In this document: positions 8,356 through 17,345 of the stretch, piece after piece | Layout of the letters: every line of letters begins with the position of its first letter | How positions within the stretch are numbered: position 1 is the stretch's first letter | Assembly: GCA_030524585.1 (NCBI GenBank) | Contig: JAUNGJ010000016.1 | Location: forward strand, 1 to 50,843 | Direction of reading: 5' to 3' | Origin: Eubacteriales bacterium | GTDB lineage: Bacteria; Bacillota; Clostridia; Lachnospirales; Lachnospiraceae | Length of the DNA: 50,843 nucleotides | The notes under the pieces: generated by a model | The model's input: only the letters and a program-made list of their open reading frames with translations | Told to the model about the DNA's origin: nothing | The model's database searches: none | Position numbers and translations under genes: made by a program

Positions 8356-8446
8356 TAACAAGGGGAGCTTATTTGATAGGCTGAGAGGAAGTTTGAGACT
8401 TCGACCCATAACCTGATTTGGATAATGCCAACGTAGGGATGCGTTA
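8356..8446 (+). promoter_or_regulatory. TPP riboswitch (THI element)
   Basis: The conserved parts appear in order: GGGGAGC (about 8362), GGCTGAGAGG (8379-8388), ACCTGATTTGGATAATGCCA (8411-8430), then ACGTAGGGA. Base pairing of the flanks (TAAC with GTTA) closes P1. A short GGC-TTTAG-GCC stem with a T-run (about 8454-8475) may be the expression platform. It lies upstream of thiT, so thiamine pyrophosphate should shut off thiamine uptake. Confidence 0.93.
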
Positions 8447-8501
8447 GAGATTGGCTTTAGGCCCTTTTTGTTTTCAATCGGAGACAGGGAGGGTATTTAT
8501 T

Positions 8502-9167
8502 ATGTTTGATTTTCTGGTTAATGTGGAAGGCGGACTTACCACTGCAGGATATGCAGTATGTGTGACTGTCGGAATTGCATTGTTTGCTGTGGCACTGTTT
8601 TTTGCCGGAAAGAGTTCTAAGAAAAAGAAGACAAGCACGAGGCAGCTTGTATACTGTGCAGTTGCAATTGCTCTGGCGTTTGTAACTTCTTATATGAAGG
8701 TTCTGACATTGCCGTGGGGAGGTTCGGTGACACTGTGCAGTATGCTGTTTATTGTGCTGGTGGCAAACTGGTATGGGGTACAGACAGGAATTTTGGTAGG
8801 ACTTTCCTATGGACTTCTTCAATTTATTCAGGAGCCGTTTGTATTATCTTTCTTTCAGGTGTGCTGCGATTATGTGCTGGCGTTCGCAGCATTGGGAATT
8901 GCAGGTTTTTTTGCAAAGAGTAAGCATGGTTTGCTAAAAGGATATATTGCGGCAGTGTTCGCCAGAGGTGTATTTCATTCTCTTGGAGGGTATCTGTATT
9001 GGATGGATTATATGCCGGAGAGCTTCCCACAGTCGTTAAAGAGTATCTATCCGATTGCATATAACTACAGTTATCTGCTTGCAGAGGCAGTAATTACAAT
9101 CATTATCATATCGGTACCTGCTGTGGCAAAAGGACTTAGAAGAGTAAAGCAGACTGCGCTGAATTAA
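8502..9167 (+). CDS. thiT: Energy-coupled thiamine transporter ThiT (ECF S component)
   Basis: 221-aa membrane protein with an extra N-terminal hydrophobic helix (about residues 12-35) and then the six-helix ThiT fold. Family motifs include [19 protein letters not shown] and, near the C-terminus, [12 protein letters not shown] followed by an aromatic stretch typical of thiamine binding. It would use the shared ECF energising module (EcfAA'T) encoded elsewhere. A longer frame from a TTG at 8451 would run into the riboswitch expression platform; the ATG at 8502 after CAGGGAGGG is chosen. The TPP riboswitch supports the call independently. Confidence 0.92.
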   Translation: MFDFLVNVEGGLTTAGYAVCVTVGIALFAVALFFAGKSSKKKKTSTRQLVYCAVAIALAFVTSYMKVLTLPWGGSVTLCSMLFIVLVANWYGVQTGILVGLSYGLLQFIQEPFVLSFFQVCCDYVLAFAALGIAGFFAKSKHGLLKGYIAAVFARGVFHSLGGYLYWMDYMPESFPQSLKSIYPIAYNYSYLLAEAVITIIIISVPAVAKGLRRVKQTALN

Positions 9168-9182
9168 CAGCGCGGTTTTTTA
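9154..9182 (+). terminator. Intrinsic terminator overlapping the end of thiT
   Basis: An 8-bp stem CTGCGCTG / CAGCGCGG with the loop AATTAA that holds the thiT stop codon, followed by at least six T. Confidence 0.88.
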
Positions 9183-9232
9183 TTGGAAACTTTGGTTATA
9201 CTATCCCTACTAAATTAAGTGGAGGGAAAAAG

Positions 9233-11233
9233 ATGTCAAATCATTTGAGTAATGAGAAATCACCATATCTGCTTCAGCACAAGGACAATCCGGTAGATTG
9301 GTATCCCTGGTGCAGAGAAGCCTTTGAAAAATCAGCAAGAGAAGACAGGCCGATATTCTTAAGTATCGGCTATTCTACGTGTCACTGGTGTCATGTGATG
9401 GCTCATGAGTCCTTTGAAGATAGAGAGGTTGCCCAAATATTGAACCGGGAATATATCTGTATTAAAGTGGATCGGGAGGAACGGCCGGATGTTGATTCAG
9501 TGTATATGTCGGTATGTCAGGCGGTTACAGGGGCAGGGGGATGGCCTCTTACCGTTATTATGACCCCGGAGCAGAAACCGTTTTTTGTAGGGACATATTT
9601 CCCCAAATACCGTCGGTATGGACAGGCAGGGCTTATTGAGATGCTTGAGATGATAGCGGATATGTGGAAAAACAGCCGTGAGGAGCTTCTGGCTTCAGGA
9701 GAAGAAATTACGGCAGTAATTAGGCAGAACAGAATAAATAGGAATAAGGAGCCGGAAAAGGAGATTCTGCGCAAAGCTTATGAGCTGTTTCAGAGACAGT
9801 TCGATGCTGTATGGGGAGGTTTTGGATTAGCACCGAAATTCCCTGCACCACACAATCTGCTGTTTCTGATGAGATATGCAGTTTCAGAAAACGTACCGGA
9901 TGCCATGAAGATGGCAGAGATCACCCTGGATGCTATGGGCAAAGGCGGTATGTATGATCAGATTGGCGGAGGCTTTTCCCGGTATTCTACGGATGACAGA
10001 TGGCTGGTACCTCATTTTGAGAAAATGCTGTATGATAATGCGCTTTTGACTCTTGCATATCTGAATGCATATCAGATTACCGGAAAGAAAGAGTATGCAC
10101 ATATTGCAAGGTGTACGGCAGATTATATTCTGGGGGAGCTTAAAGATGAAAAAGGTGGTTTTTACTGTGGACAGGATGCGGACAGTGAGGGAGAGGAAGG
10201 GAAGTATTATGTATTTACGCCGGAAGAAATAAAGAGGGTTCTTGGAGAAAGGGATGGGGCTGAGTTCTGTGCTCTTTATGGGATAACGGAGGATGGAAAT
10301 TTTGAAGGGAAAAGTATTCCTAATCGTATTGGACAAAAGCTGTCTGGCTGGAATGCAGATGATTGGCGTATTAAGAAATTATACCAATACAGGCTTACAC
10401 GTACCAGGCTCCACAAAGACGATAAAATATTGCTGTCCTGGAATGGATGGGCAATAATAGCGCTTATCCGGACAGGACAGATTCTCGAAGAGGGGCGCTG
10501 TTATGAGGCGGCCTTCAGGGCACAGCATTTTATAGAAGAGTATATGACGGATCAGGACAACCGCCTGTATCTTCGATTTCGGGATGGTGAAGCAGCGCAT
10601 ATGGGGCAGCTTGATGATTATGCAGTCTATGTTCTTGCGCTTCTGGAATTATATTAGGGAACGCTGAAGATAAAGTATTTACAGAAGGCGATTCAATATG
10701 CGAAGCAGATGCAGACATTGTTTGAGGATAAGGAGGGAGGATATTATCTGACTTCGTCTGACGGGGAGAAGCTGATTGTCCGGCCGAAGGAAATTTATGA
10801 TGGGGCGATTCCGTCGGGAAATTCTGTGGCAGGTCTGGTTCTTCTTACACTTGCTGCTTTAACTGGGGAAGAAACATGGCAGGAAGCAGCGGACAGGCAG
10901 TTTCGGTTTTTGGCAGGTGTGGCAGAAGATTATCCAGTGGGACACAGTTTTGCTATGTATGCATTTGCGGAGGCTTTTTATCCACATAAAGAGCTGCTAT
11001 GTGCCATAAGAGGAGAATTACCGGAGGAATTAACAGAATATTTGAGAAAAACGCCAGGCTATGGATTAAATATTCTGGTAAAGACGTCGGATAATGAGAA
11101 GGAATTAGCAGAGTGTGCTCCTTATACGAAGGATTACCCACTTCCGGAAAGGGGAGCAGTGTATTATCTGTGTGAGAATGGCACATGCAGAACACCTGTA
11201 ACGGAATTTGGTGAGTTGGGGCTTAAATTTTAG
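9233..11233 (+). pseudogene. DUF255 / thioredoxin-like protein (YyaL/SPATA20 family), in-frame TAG
   Basis: Two parts of one 666-codon reading frame separated by a single TAG at 10655-10657 (codon 475). The first part has the family start [20 protein letters not shown], the thioredoxin-like CHWC motif (C50, C53), and the six-hairpin glycosidase-like region. The second part resumes at once in the same frame (GTLKIKYLQKAIQYAKQM) and runs to a normal C-terminus. A glutamate codon (GAG to TAG) is the simplest origin. It could be a recent nonsense mutation, a sequencing error or readthrough. No RBS marks a restart; the nearest ATG is at 10709. The family function is not settled. Confidence 0.85.
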
Positions 11234-11235
11234 TT

Positions 11236-11901
11236 TTACGCCCAGAGGAAGTTTTCTTTTCCCGCGCCCAGTTCAAAATGGTACTTCACAATTCCCAAAT
11301 CCATTTTTGTGTGGAAACCAATTCCAGGTTTTGCTGATACTTTGCCATCTGAGCAGGTCAGATAGAATTTCTGCTGATTCATTGCCGTAGGGGCAAGTAA
11401 GGCGGCTTTTACCCCGCTTTTGAACCATTTGGGGCTGTCAGCATTAATATTGCTGACTTTTTTTGCAGGTTTGGATTTGTGCTTCACACCCTGCGTTTTC
11501 CCATAACCGAGAGCGATAACAACAGCTAGTTTTTCACCCGAACCAACTTTAAATGCCCCTGGAATTTTGCTGTAAGTTAATGCAACCCAGCAGGTGTTCA
11601 GCCCCAGCTGTTGGGCCAGCAGAACAATTCGTTCCCCATAGTATCCACATTTCTCATCCAGATCTTTTGTGTTTCTGCCAACCAGAGCAAGATAATTGGT
11701 TACGCCGCTGAACTTGCCGTAATGCGCCATAAAGCCTTCAAATGCTCTCGGTTCATCTGTTACGAGCTGAATGTGTAAATTCCCTTCTCTATTGCAGGCC
11801 GCAATTTCTGTCCGCAGGGCAGATAAAGTCTTTTCCTCAATTGGTTTGTCGGCATATTGACGTACGCTGTGCCGATTCTGAATTGCTTCTAAGTGCTCCA
11901 T
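11236..11901 (-). CDS. Nitroreductase family protein
   Basis: 221-aa FMN-dependent oxidoreductase. The N-terminus EAIQNRHSVRQYADKPI is the FMN-phosphate binding RxSxR-type motif of nitroreductases. The central GERIVLLAQQLGLNTCW and VALGYGK-like (VIALGYGKTQG) segments are also typical, as is the C-terminal APTAMNQQKFYL. The physiological substrate is unknown. It is convergent with the broken DUF255 gene (2-bp gap) and divergent from a GNAT gene. A TATAAT on the minus strand at 11954-11959 could be its -10. Confidence 0.85.
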   Translation of the reverse strand: MEHLEAIQNRHSVRQYADKPIEEKTLSALRTEIAACNREGNLHIQLVTDEPRAFEGFMAHYGKFSGVTNYLALVGRNTKDLDEKCGYYGERIVLLAQQLGLNTCWVALTYSKIPGAFKVGSGEKLAVVIALGYGKTQGVKHKSKPAKKVSNINADSPKWFKSGVKAALLAPTAMNQQKFYLTCSDGKVSAKPGIGFHTKMDLGIVKYHFELGAGKENFLWA

Positions 11902-11986
11902 TTATATATCCTCCATGAATTTGATATTGATAGTTTTGTAAACTTTCCAAATTATTATATCAGATACTGCCTAAAAAAGATACCAG

Positions 11987-12015
11987 TTGATGCTGGCGTG
12001 AAATCATACTATAAT
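11987..12015 (+). promoter_or_regulatory. Promoter of the GNAT gene
   Basis: TTGATG (11987-11992), a 17-bp spacer, and TATAAT (12010-12015). It supports a leader of about 58 nt to the ATG at 12080 and argues against the TTG start at 12029. Confidence 0.7.
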
Positions 12016-12079
12016 CATAAGGATAGTTTTGGACTACATGGAGATATTTCATAAAGCTTTACATAGGAGAGATCTTAAA

Positions 12080-12688
12080 ATGGGAAAGGAAGAGATATTG
12101 ATCCGCGCTGCGACAACGTATGATGCGGAGAAAATTTTAGAAATTTATGCACCATATGTGAGGAAAACGGCGATTACATTTGAATATGATGTGCCGGAGC
12201 CTGAAGATTTTCGGGATAGAATGCGAGATATTCTGAAGAAATATCCATATATTGTTGCGGAAAGAAATGGGGAAATTCTTGGCTTTGCGTATACCAGTAC
12301 ATTTAAAGGAAGAGCTGCTTATGATTGGGCGGCAGAAACGTCAATTTATGTAAAAGAAAGTAAAAGGAAAACTGGGATTGGCAAAAGACTTTACAATGTA
12401 TTGGAGGGTATTTCAAAAACCCAGAATATCCTCAATCTGAACGCATGCATCGCCTATCCGGAAACGGAAGATGAGTATCTGACGAAAAACAGCGTACACT
12501 TTCATGAACACTTGGGATATCAGGAGGTTGGGGTATTTCACAAATGCGGCTATAAATTTGGCATTTGGTACAATATGATGTGGATGGAGAAACTGATCGG
12601 AGAGCACAGCGATAATCCGCATGCCGTTATTCCTTTTCCAGAATTGGAGGCAGAAACACTGCGCAGATTGGGAATGAGTGCGTTATGA
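12080..12688 (+). CDS. GNAT acetyltransferase, phosphinothricin acetyltransferase-like
   Basis: 202-aa acetyltransferase. It begins IRAATTYDAEKILEIYAPYV, followed by the PAT-family TAITFEYDVPEPEDFRDRM and GFAYTSTFKGRAAYDWAAE. The acetyl-CoA loop is KRKTGIGKRLY. FHEHLGYQEVGVFHKCGYKF matches the PAT/bar type C-terminal part. The ATG at 12080 has AGGAGA 10 bp upstream; the frame continues upstream to a TTG at 12029 without a good RBS. Such proteins acetylate amines of amino acids such as methionine sulfoximine; the true substrate here is unknown. Confidence 0.82.
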   Translation: MGKEEILIRAATTYDAEKILEIYAPYVRKTAITFEYDVPEPEDFRDRMRDILKKYPYIVAERNGEILGFAYTSTFKGRAAYDWAAETSIYVKESKRKTGIGKRLYNVLEGISKTQNILNLNACIAYPETEDEYLTKNSVHFHEHLGYQEVGVFHKCGYKFGIWYNMMWMEKLIGEHSDNPHAVIPFPELEAETLRRLGMSAL

Positions 12689-12781
12689 TTTTTCTTTATT
12701 ATAATCTGTTATGTTACAAAGGATTATGATAGGATAAAGGAGAGATGTAGGAAATATATTTTGTAATCAGGGAGCTGTGAT

Positions 12782-14167
12782 GTGAGTATGAAAATTACAA
12801 ATGAGGAAGTAAGTACAAAAGAAATATTTGAGACAAAACCGGTTCCTTCGGCATTGGCAAAAATGGCGGTTCCTACCATTGTGAGTCAGTTAATTACATT
12901 GATCTATAATATTGCGGACACATGGTTTATTGGACAGACCAATAATCCCTATATGGTGGCGGCGTCCTCCCTGGTATTGACGATTTTTTTGATGATAACA
13001 GCGATCGCCAATCTGTTTGGCGTGGGCGGAGGAAGCCTGGTTGTAAGATTGCTTGGAAGCAAAGATGAGGAGGAGGCCCAAAAGGTTGCTTCCCTTAGTC
13101 TTGTAATGGCGGCGGGGAGTGCATTGGCATTTTCAATATTGTGTTTCATCTTTATGAACCCATTACTCCGTATGCTTGGAGCAAGCGATAATACCATTGG
13201 CTATGCGAGACAATATCTGATTTTTGTAGTTGTGATCGGCGGTCTGCCGACAGTGCTTGCAAATACAATGAGTGCAATGGTACGAAATATCGGCTATTCC
13301 AGAGAGGCCGGATTCGGACTGGGAATGGGCGGAGTATTGAACGTAGTTCTTGATCCGGTTTTTATGTTTGTCATTTTTCCCGATGGCTATCAGGTGGCGG
13401 GCGCAGCCGTTGCGACGATGCTGTCCAATGTAATCACACTGGGGTATTTTGTCCTGGTCTACCGGAGGCTAAAAGGGAAGACCGTGCTTTTGCTGCCGCG
13501 AAGTATTGAAAGAATCCGCCGGGAGTCTTTGGGTTCTTTATTTTCCGTAGGCATTCCGGCGGCAATGAGCCTGCTGCTTTTTGATCTGACTAATATTGTG
13601 ATCAACAGGCTTATGGCAGGTCATGGAGATATTGAGCTTGCGGCAATAGGAATCGTGCTGAAGGTGGAGCGTCTTCCGCTGAATATTGGCATTGGAATCT
13701 GTCTGGGAATGACGCCTTTGGTTGCATATAATTATGCATCTCAGAACCATAAAAGAATGAAAGAGTTTTTTGCGGCCGCACGCCGTGCCGGCCTGATAGT
13801 TTCTGTTCTCTGTGTAATTTTTTACCGGGTATTTGCACCCTATATTATGCAGGCGTTTATTTCTGATGCGGATACGGTGAGATACGGAACAGAATTTTTG
13901 CAGTCACGCTGTTTCGCAACGCCATTTATGTTTTTGAGCTTTCACATGGTGCACTTTATGCAGGCGGTTGACAGAGGGAAAATATCTTTTGAGTTGGCGG
14001 TCATCAGGCAGATATGTCTGAATATTCCCATTTTATTCCTGATGAATGCTTTATTTGGGGTGGGAGGAATTGTATGGACGCAGTTGATAGCAGATGCTGT
14101 CAATGTGATAATTTCTTATGTTATTTATGGATTCAAAATAACAGAGATAACGAGTGGATTAAAATAA
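12782..14167 (+). CDS. MATE family efflux transporter
   Basis: 461-aa membrane protein with about 12 helices in two homologous halves, the MATE (NorM/DinF-like) fold. The start region KPVPSALAKMAVPTIVSQLI, then LIYNIADTWFIGQ, is diagnostic, as is the second-half NIGIGICLGMTPLVAYNYAS. It probably exports a drug or toxic metabolite in exchange for Na+ or H+. A GTG start at 12782 is taken because GGAG lies 7 bp before it; an ATG at 12788 is the alternative. The next two genes follow closely (45 and 27 bp) and may be co-transcribed. Confidence 0.9.
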   Translation: MSMKITNEEVSTKEIFETKPVPSALAKMAVPTIVSQLITLIYNIADTWFIGQTNNPYMVAASSLVLTIFLMITAIANLFGVGGGSLVVRLLGSKDEEEAQKVASLSLVMAAGSALAFSILCFIFMNPLLRMLGASDNTIGYARQYLIFVVVIGGLPTVLANTMSAMVRNIGYSREAGFGLGMGGVLNVVLDPVFMFVIFPDGYQVAGAAVATMLSNVITLGYFVLVYRRLKGKTVLLLPRSIERIRRESLGSLFSVGIPAAMSLLLFDLTNIVINRLMAGHGDIELAAIGIVLKVERLPLNIGIGICLGMTPLVAYNYASQNHKRMKEFFAAARRAGLIVSVLCVIFYRVFAPYIMQAFISDADTVRYGTEFLQSRCFATPFMFLSFHMVHFMQAVDRGKISFELAVIRQICLNIPILFLMNALFGVGGIVWTQLIADAVNVIISYVIYGFKITEITSGLK

Positions 14168-14212
14168 ATAATATGGAGGCAAAACGATGAACAGGCAAAG
14201 GAGGATTTTAAG

Positions 14213-14608
14213 ATGGCAGTTTCAAACATTAAGGTAACTTTTTCCAGTAATATTCAGAAGGTTTGGGAGACGGTGACATCACTTGAAGAGTATTCCTGGC
14301 GAAGTGATCTGAGTAGGATCGAGATCAGAGACGAGAATCAGTTTGTCGAATATACAAAAGAAGGATATGCTACGTCTTTTACGATCACGGCAACAGAGCC
14401 ATGCAGACGCTGGGAGTTTGATATGGAAAATGAAAATATGAAGGGTCACTGGACGGGTATTTTCACAGAAATGGACGGGAAAACAGAAGTAGATTTTACC
14501 GAGGAGGTTACCGCAAAGAAGGTAATGATGAAGCCTTTTGTTAAAGCATATCTAAAGAAACAGCAGGCAGCGTATGTTCGTGATCTGACAAAGGCATTGG
14601 AGGGCTGA
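14213..14608 (+). CDS. SRPBCC (START-like) family protein
   Basis: 131-aa protein with the SRPBCC pattern: an initial strand NIKVTFSSNIQKVWETVTSL, a YSWRSDLSRIEI stretch, central strands (WEFDMENENMKGHWTGIF), TEVDFTEEV, and a long C-terminal helix. The fold binds small hydrophobic ligands in a cavity. No catalytic function can be read. A strong AGGAGG precedes the ATG. It lies between a MATE exporter and an EFR1 protein in the same direction, so they may form one unit. Confidence 0.75.
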   Translation: MAVSNIKVTFSSNIQKVWETVTSLEEYSWRSDLSRIEIRDENQFVEYTKEGYATSFTITATEPCRRWEFDMENENMKGHWTGIFTEMDGKTEVDFTEEVTAKKVMMKPFVKAYLKKQQAAYVRDLTKALEG

Positions 14609-14635
14609 TTTTTTAATAAATGAAGGAGCTTAGAA

Positions 14636-15400
14636 ATGAAGTTTTATGAGATGATATTCAGCCCTACAGGCGGCACAAAAAGGGTGGCAGATATACTGGC
14701 GAAGGGATGGCAGAAAGAATTTGTGCCTGTTGATCTGACAGATTGCGGAAAGGATTATTCAGGTTATACATTTGCTGAGGACGACGTCTGTCTTGTGGCA
14801 GTTCCCTCTTACGGCGGCAGAGTGCCGGAGCCGGCCGTTTTACGGTTAAAGGAGTTGAAGGGGAACGGGGCAAGAGCGATTTTAGTGGTTGTGTATGGCA
14901 ACCGGGCTTATGAGGATACGATGCTGGAATTATATGATGCGGTTACGGAGGCCGGATTTGTGCCCGCGGCAGGAGTAGCCGCAATTGCGGAGCATTCGAT
15001 TATGCGGCAGTTTGCGTCCGGAAGACCGGATGCCGGGGATGAGCAAGTACTTACTGGATATGCGGGAATACTTCGCGAAAAAGTAGAGGAAGGAAAGATC
15101 CTTCAACGGGCAGATGTACCGGGGAATGAACCTTATCGGGAATTTGGCGGCGCCATGAAGCCGGTGGGAAATAAATCCTGTACAGGGTGTGGAATCTGTG
15201 TAAAATCCTGTCCGGTGGGAGCAATTCCAAAGGATATGCCCAGAAAAACAGATGCAGAGAAATGTATTTCCTGCATGCGCTGTGTAGCGGTCTGTCCAGG
15301 TAAGGCACGAAAAGTAAGCAGAGTGCTCCTTTTTGCAGCAGGTAAGAAATTAAAGAAAGCATGTGGGGAAAGAAAGGAAAATGAATTATTCGTAGATTGA
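14636..15400 (+). CDS. EFR1 family flavodoxin-ferredoxin fusion
   Basis: 254-aa redox protein. The flavodoxin-like N-terminal domain starts FSPTGGTKRVADIL (FMN phosphate loop, residues 8-21). The C-terminal part carries two 4Fe-4S motifs: CTGCGICVKSCPVGAI and CISCMRCVAVCPGKA (about residues 182-222). Such EFR1 proteins (EFR for ferredoxin) move electrons at low potential in anaerobes; partners are rarely known. The gene is 27 bp after the SRPBCC gene. Confidence 0.88.
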   Translation: MKFYEMIFSPTGGTKRVADILAKGWQKEFVPVDLTDCGKDYSGYTFAEDDVCLVAVPSYGGRVPEPAVLRLKELKGNGARAILVVVYGNRAYEDTMLELYDAVTEAGFVPAAGVAAIAEHSIMRQFASGRPDAGDEQVLTGYAGILREKVEEGKILQRADVPGNEPYREFGGAMKPVGNKSCTGCGICVKSCPVGAIPKDMPRKTDAEKCISCMRCVAVCPGKARKVSRVLLFAAGKKLKKACGERKENELFVD

Positions 15401-15443
15401 ATGGAATAATGAATATAAAAGTTTGTAAACGAATCGAAAGTGG

Positions 15444-15472
15444 TTGAACAAGTATTGAAAAAAATATATAAT
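15444..15472 (+). promoter_or_regulatory. Probable mgtE promoter with a long leader
   Basis: TTGAAC (15444-15449), a 17-bp spacer, and TATAAT (15467-15472). Transcription would start near 15479, giving a 5' leader of about 330 nt before mgtE. Confidence 0.65.
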
Positions 15473-15809
15473 ATTTTTAAGTTATAAGAATATAGAAAAG
15501 GCAGGTGAATGGAATGGACGGCTGTGATAATTATGGGCGAAGTAGATGTACAGAACGGGAATTGTGCAAAGATACGGAGCGCGGAAGAACTCATCCGTCG
15601 ATTCCATTTTGATTTTTTCTTTTATCTTTTCTTTCACATTTCTCATTCTGTCAGTCGAATCAGACTTCTATTTTCAACAGTCATGTTTTGAAGTACAGGG
15701 GTTTCTGTGTGAAATTATGTTTCACATTTCTTTTTCGTGTACAATTTTATAGCTTTCATAGAAAAAGGGAAACTTCCGGAAGCTAAGATGGGACAAGGAG
15801 GTAGGAAAA
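15473..15809 (+). other. Long leader of mgtE, no known riboswitch recognised
   Basis: The stretch between the promoter and the GTG of mgtE has a purine-rich half (15500-15600) and a very pyrimidine-rich tract (15611-15665). A CTTCCGGAAG palindrome lies shortly before the RBS (about 15773-15782). I looked for the M-box (ykoK) sequence elements usual for mgtE and did not find them. Short frames inside have no convincing RBS. It may hold another Mg2+-responsive element. Confidence 0.4.
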
Positions 15810-17249
15810 GTGGAGAAAAAGGTATTAAATACGGCGGCAGGAACAGACAGCAGAGGGGTAGCTTCAAAGCCGGATTATGAAAGAGAAATTATAAATATTA
15901 TCAGAAGTAATGCTTCTCCGAGGGTTATGAGAGAACGTTTGGAGGATTATCACGAGAATGATATTGCCAATGTTCTGCCGGAGCTGAGTGTCGGAGAACG
16001 AAAGAAACTGTATCGCATCTTAGATGTAGAAATGCTTTCGGGAGTGCTGGAGTATCCAGAGGAGGAGGAAGTCAGGACATATCTGGATGAGATGGATTTA
16101 AAAAAGGCTTCAGTTACCATGGCTCATATGGAGACCGATGCTGCAGTTGAGGTCCTCCGTGAAATGGATAGGACAAAGAAGTCTCTGCTGATTGAACTGA
16201 TGGATGAGGACGTCAGAAGGAATCTTTCTTTAATTGCTTCTTTTGATGAGGATGAAATCGGAAGCAGGATGACGACCAATTATATTGTGATCCGGGAAAA
16301 TATCTCCGTGAAACAGGCCATGACCGAGCTGATCGATCAGGCGCCAAAGAACGATAATATCTATACATTATTTGTTGTAGATGAAATGGGAGCATTTTAC
16401 GGTGCGATTGATTTAAAGGAGCTGATTATTGCAAGAAAGGATACCGACCTGGACAGTCTGATCATGCCTTCCTATCCATATGTATATGGGCATGAAACGA
16501 TTGACGATTGTATTGAAAAACTGAAAAGCTATTCGGAAAATTCGATTCCTGTTTTGGACAATAATAATAACCTGCTTGGTGTAATCACATCCCAGAATAT
16601 CATTCAGGTAGTAGATGACGAGATGGGAGAGGATTATGCGAAGTTAGCAGGTTTGACTGCCGAGGAAGATTTGAAGGAACCCTTGAAGGAAAGCATGAGA
16701 AAACGTCTGCCCTGGCTGTGTGTGCTGCTGATTCTGGGGCTGTTAGTATCCTCTGTGGTAGGAGCGTTTGAAAAAGTAGTGTCCCAGCTGACATTGATTA
16801 TGTGTTTTCAATCTTTGATTCTTGATATGGCAGGAAATGTAGGAACCCAGTCTCTGGCGGTTACCATCCGGGTGTTAATGGATGAATCCATGACCGCCGG
16901 TCAAAAGCTTGGACTGGTGGCCAAGGAGATGAGGGTGGGATTCTTCAACGGCTTGATACTTGGCGCCATGTCGTTTGTCTTCATTGGAATCTATATCTGT
17001 GTATGGAAAGGGAAAGGAATCCTGTTTTCCTATGCGGTATCAGGGTGCATCGGGCTGTCGCTTTTACTGGCAATGCTGGCGTCCAGTGCGGTGGGGACGC
17101 TGATTCCGCTGTTTTTCAAAAAAATCAATATTGACCCGGCAGTTGCGTCCGGTCCGCTGATCACAACGGTAAATGATCTGGTGGCAGTGGTATCTTACTA
17201 TGGCCTGAGCTGGATCCTGCTTCTTAGAGTTATGCACCTGGCAGGATAG
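15810..17249 (+). CDS. mgtE: MgtE family magnesium transporter
   Basis: 479-aa Mg2+ channel. It has a cytoplasmic N domain of MgtE type (about residues 25-140), two CBS domains (about 145-275, including the ENSIPVLDNNNNLLGVI strand), a connecting helix, then five membrane helices. The pore signature LILDMAGNVGTQSLAVTIR lies at about residues 335-355. The N and CBS domains gate the pore according to internal Mg2+. The start is GTG, with AAGGAGG 9 bp upstream. A small terminator overlaps the stop. Confidence 0.93.
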   Translation: MEKKVLNTAAGTDSRGVASKPDYEREIINIIRSNASPRVMRERLEDYHENDIANVLPELSVGERKKLYRILDVEMLSGVLEYPEEEEVRTYLDEMDLKKASVTMAHMETDAAVEVLREMDRTKKSLLIELMDEDVRRNLSLIASFDEDEIGSRMTTNYIVIRENISVKQAMTELIDQAPKNDNIYTLFVVDEMGAFYGAIDLKELIIARKDTDLDSLIMPSYPYVYGHETIDDCIEKLKSYSENSIPVLDNNNNLLGVITSQNIIQVVDDEMGEDYAKLAGLTAEEDLKEPLKESMRKRLPWLCVLLILGLLVSSVVGAFEKVVSQLTLIMCFQSLILDMAGNVGTQSLAVTIRVLMDESMTAGQKLGLVAKEMRVGFFNGLILGAMSFVFIGIYICVWKGKGILFSYAVSGCIGLSLLLAMLASSAVGTLIPLFFKKINIDPAVASGPLITTVNDLVAVVSYYGLSWILLLRVMHLAG

Positions 17250-17262
17250 TGGTCCTGTTTTT
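17242..17262 (+). terminator. Short intrinsic terminator at the end of mgtE
   Basis: CAGGA - TAGTGG - TCCTG followed by five T. The stem is only 5 bp but well placed, with a strong promoter 12 bp later. Confidence 0.55.
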
Positions 17263-17273
17263 ATGGTATGCTC

Positions 17274-17302
17274 TTGACAAAGGAACAATTTTAAGATAAT
17301 AT
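17274..17302 (+). promoter_or_regulatory. Promoter of the first TetR gene
   Basis: Consensus TTGACA (17274-17279), a 17-bp spacer, and TAATAT (17297-17302), directly followed by the dyad at 17305-17326. Confidence 0.72.
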
Positions 17303-17304
17303 GA

Positions 17305-17326
17305 AACGGTGTTATGAAACACTGTT
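17305..17326. promoter_or_regulatory. Putative TetR operator (autoregulation)
   Basis: Inverted repeat AACGGTGTT - ATGA - AACACTGTT, 8 of 9 arm positions paired, covering the expected transcription start of the TetR gene. This is typical for an autorepressor site. Confidence 0.6.
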
Positions 17327-17345
17327 ATTGATAGGAGGATGCTTC

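Noticed and set aside
8451-8501. N-terminal extension of ThiT
   Set aside because: This stretch is part of the riboswitch expression platform, and the ATG at 8502 has the RBS.
12029-12079. Upstream TTG start for the GNAT gene
   Set aside because: It lies right after the promoter at 11987-12015; the ATG at 12080 has a proper RBS and matches where the family domain begins.
15509-15752. Short overlapping ORFs in the mgtE leader (60-68 codons)
   Set aside because: No good RBS, low-complexity Phe/Ser/Ile-rich products from the pyrimidine tract, and no recognisable motif.
15473-15809. M-box (ykoK) riboswitch before mgtE
   Set aside because: I looked for the conserved M-box sequence blocks and did not see them; only a long leader can be claimed.
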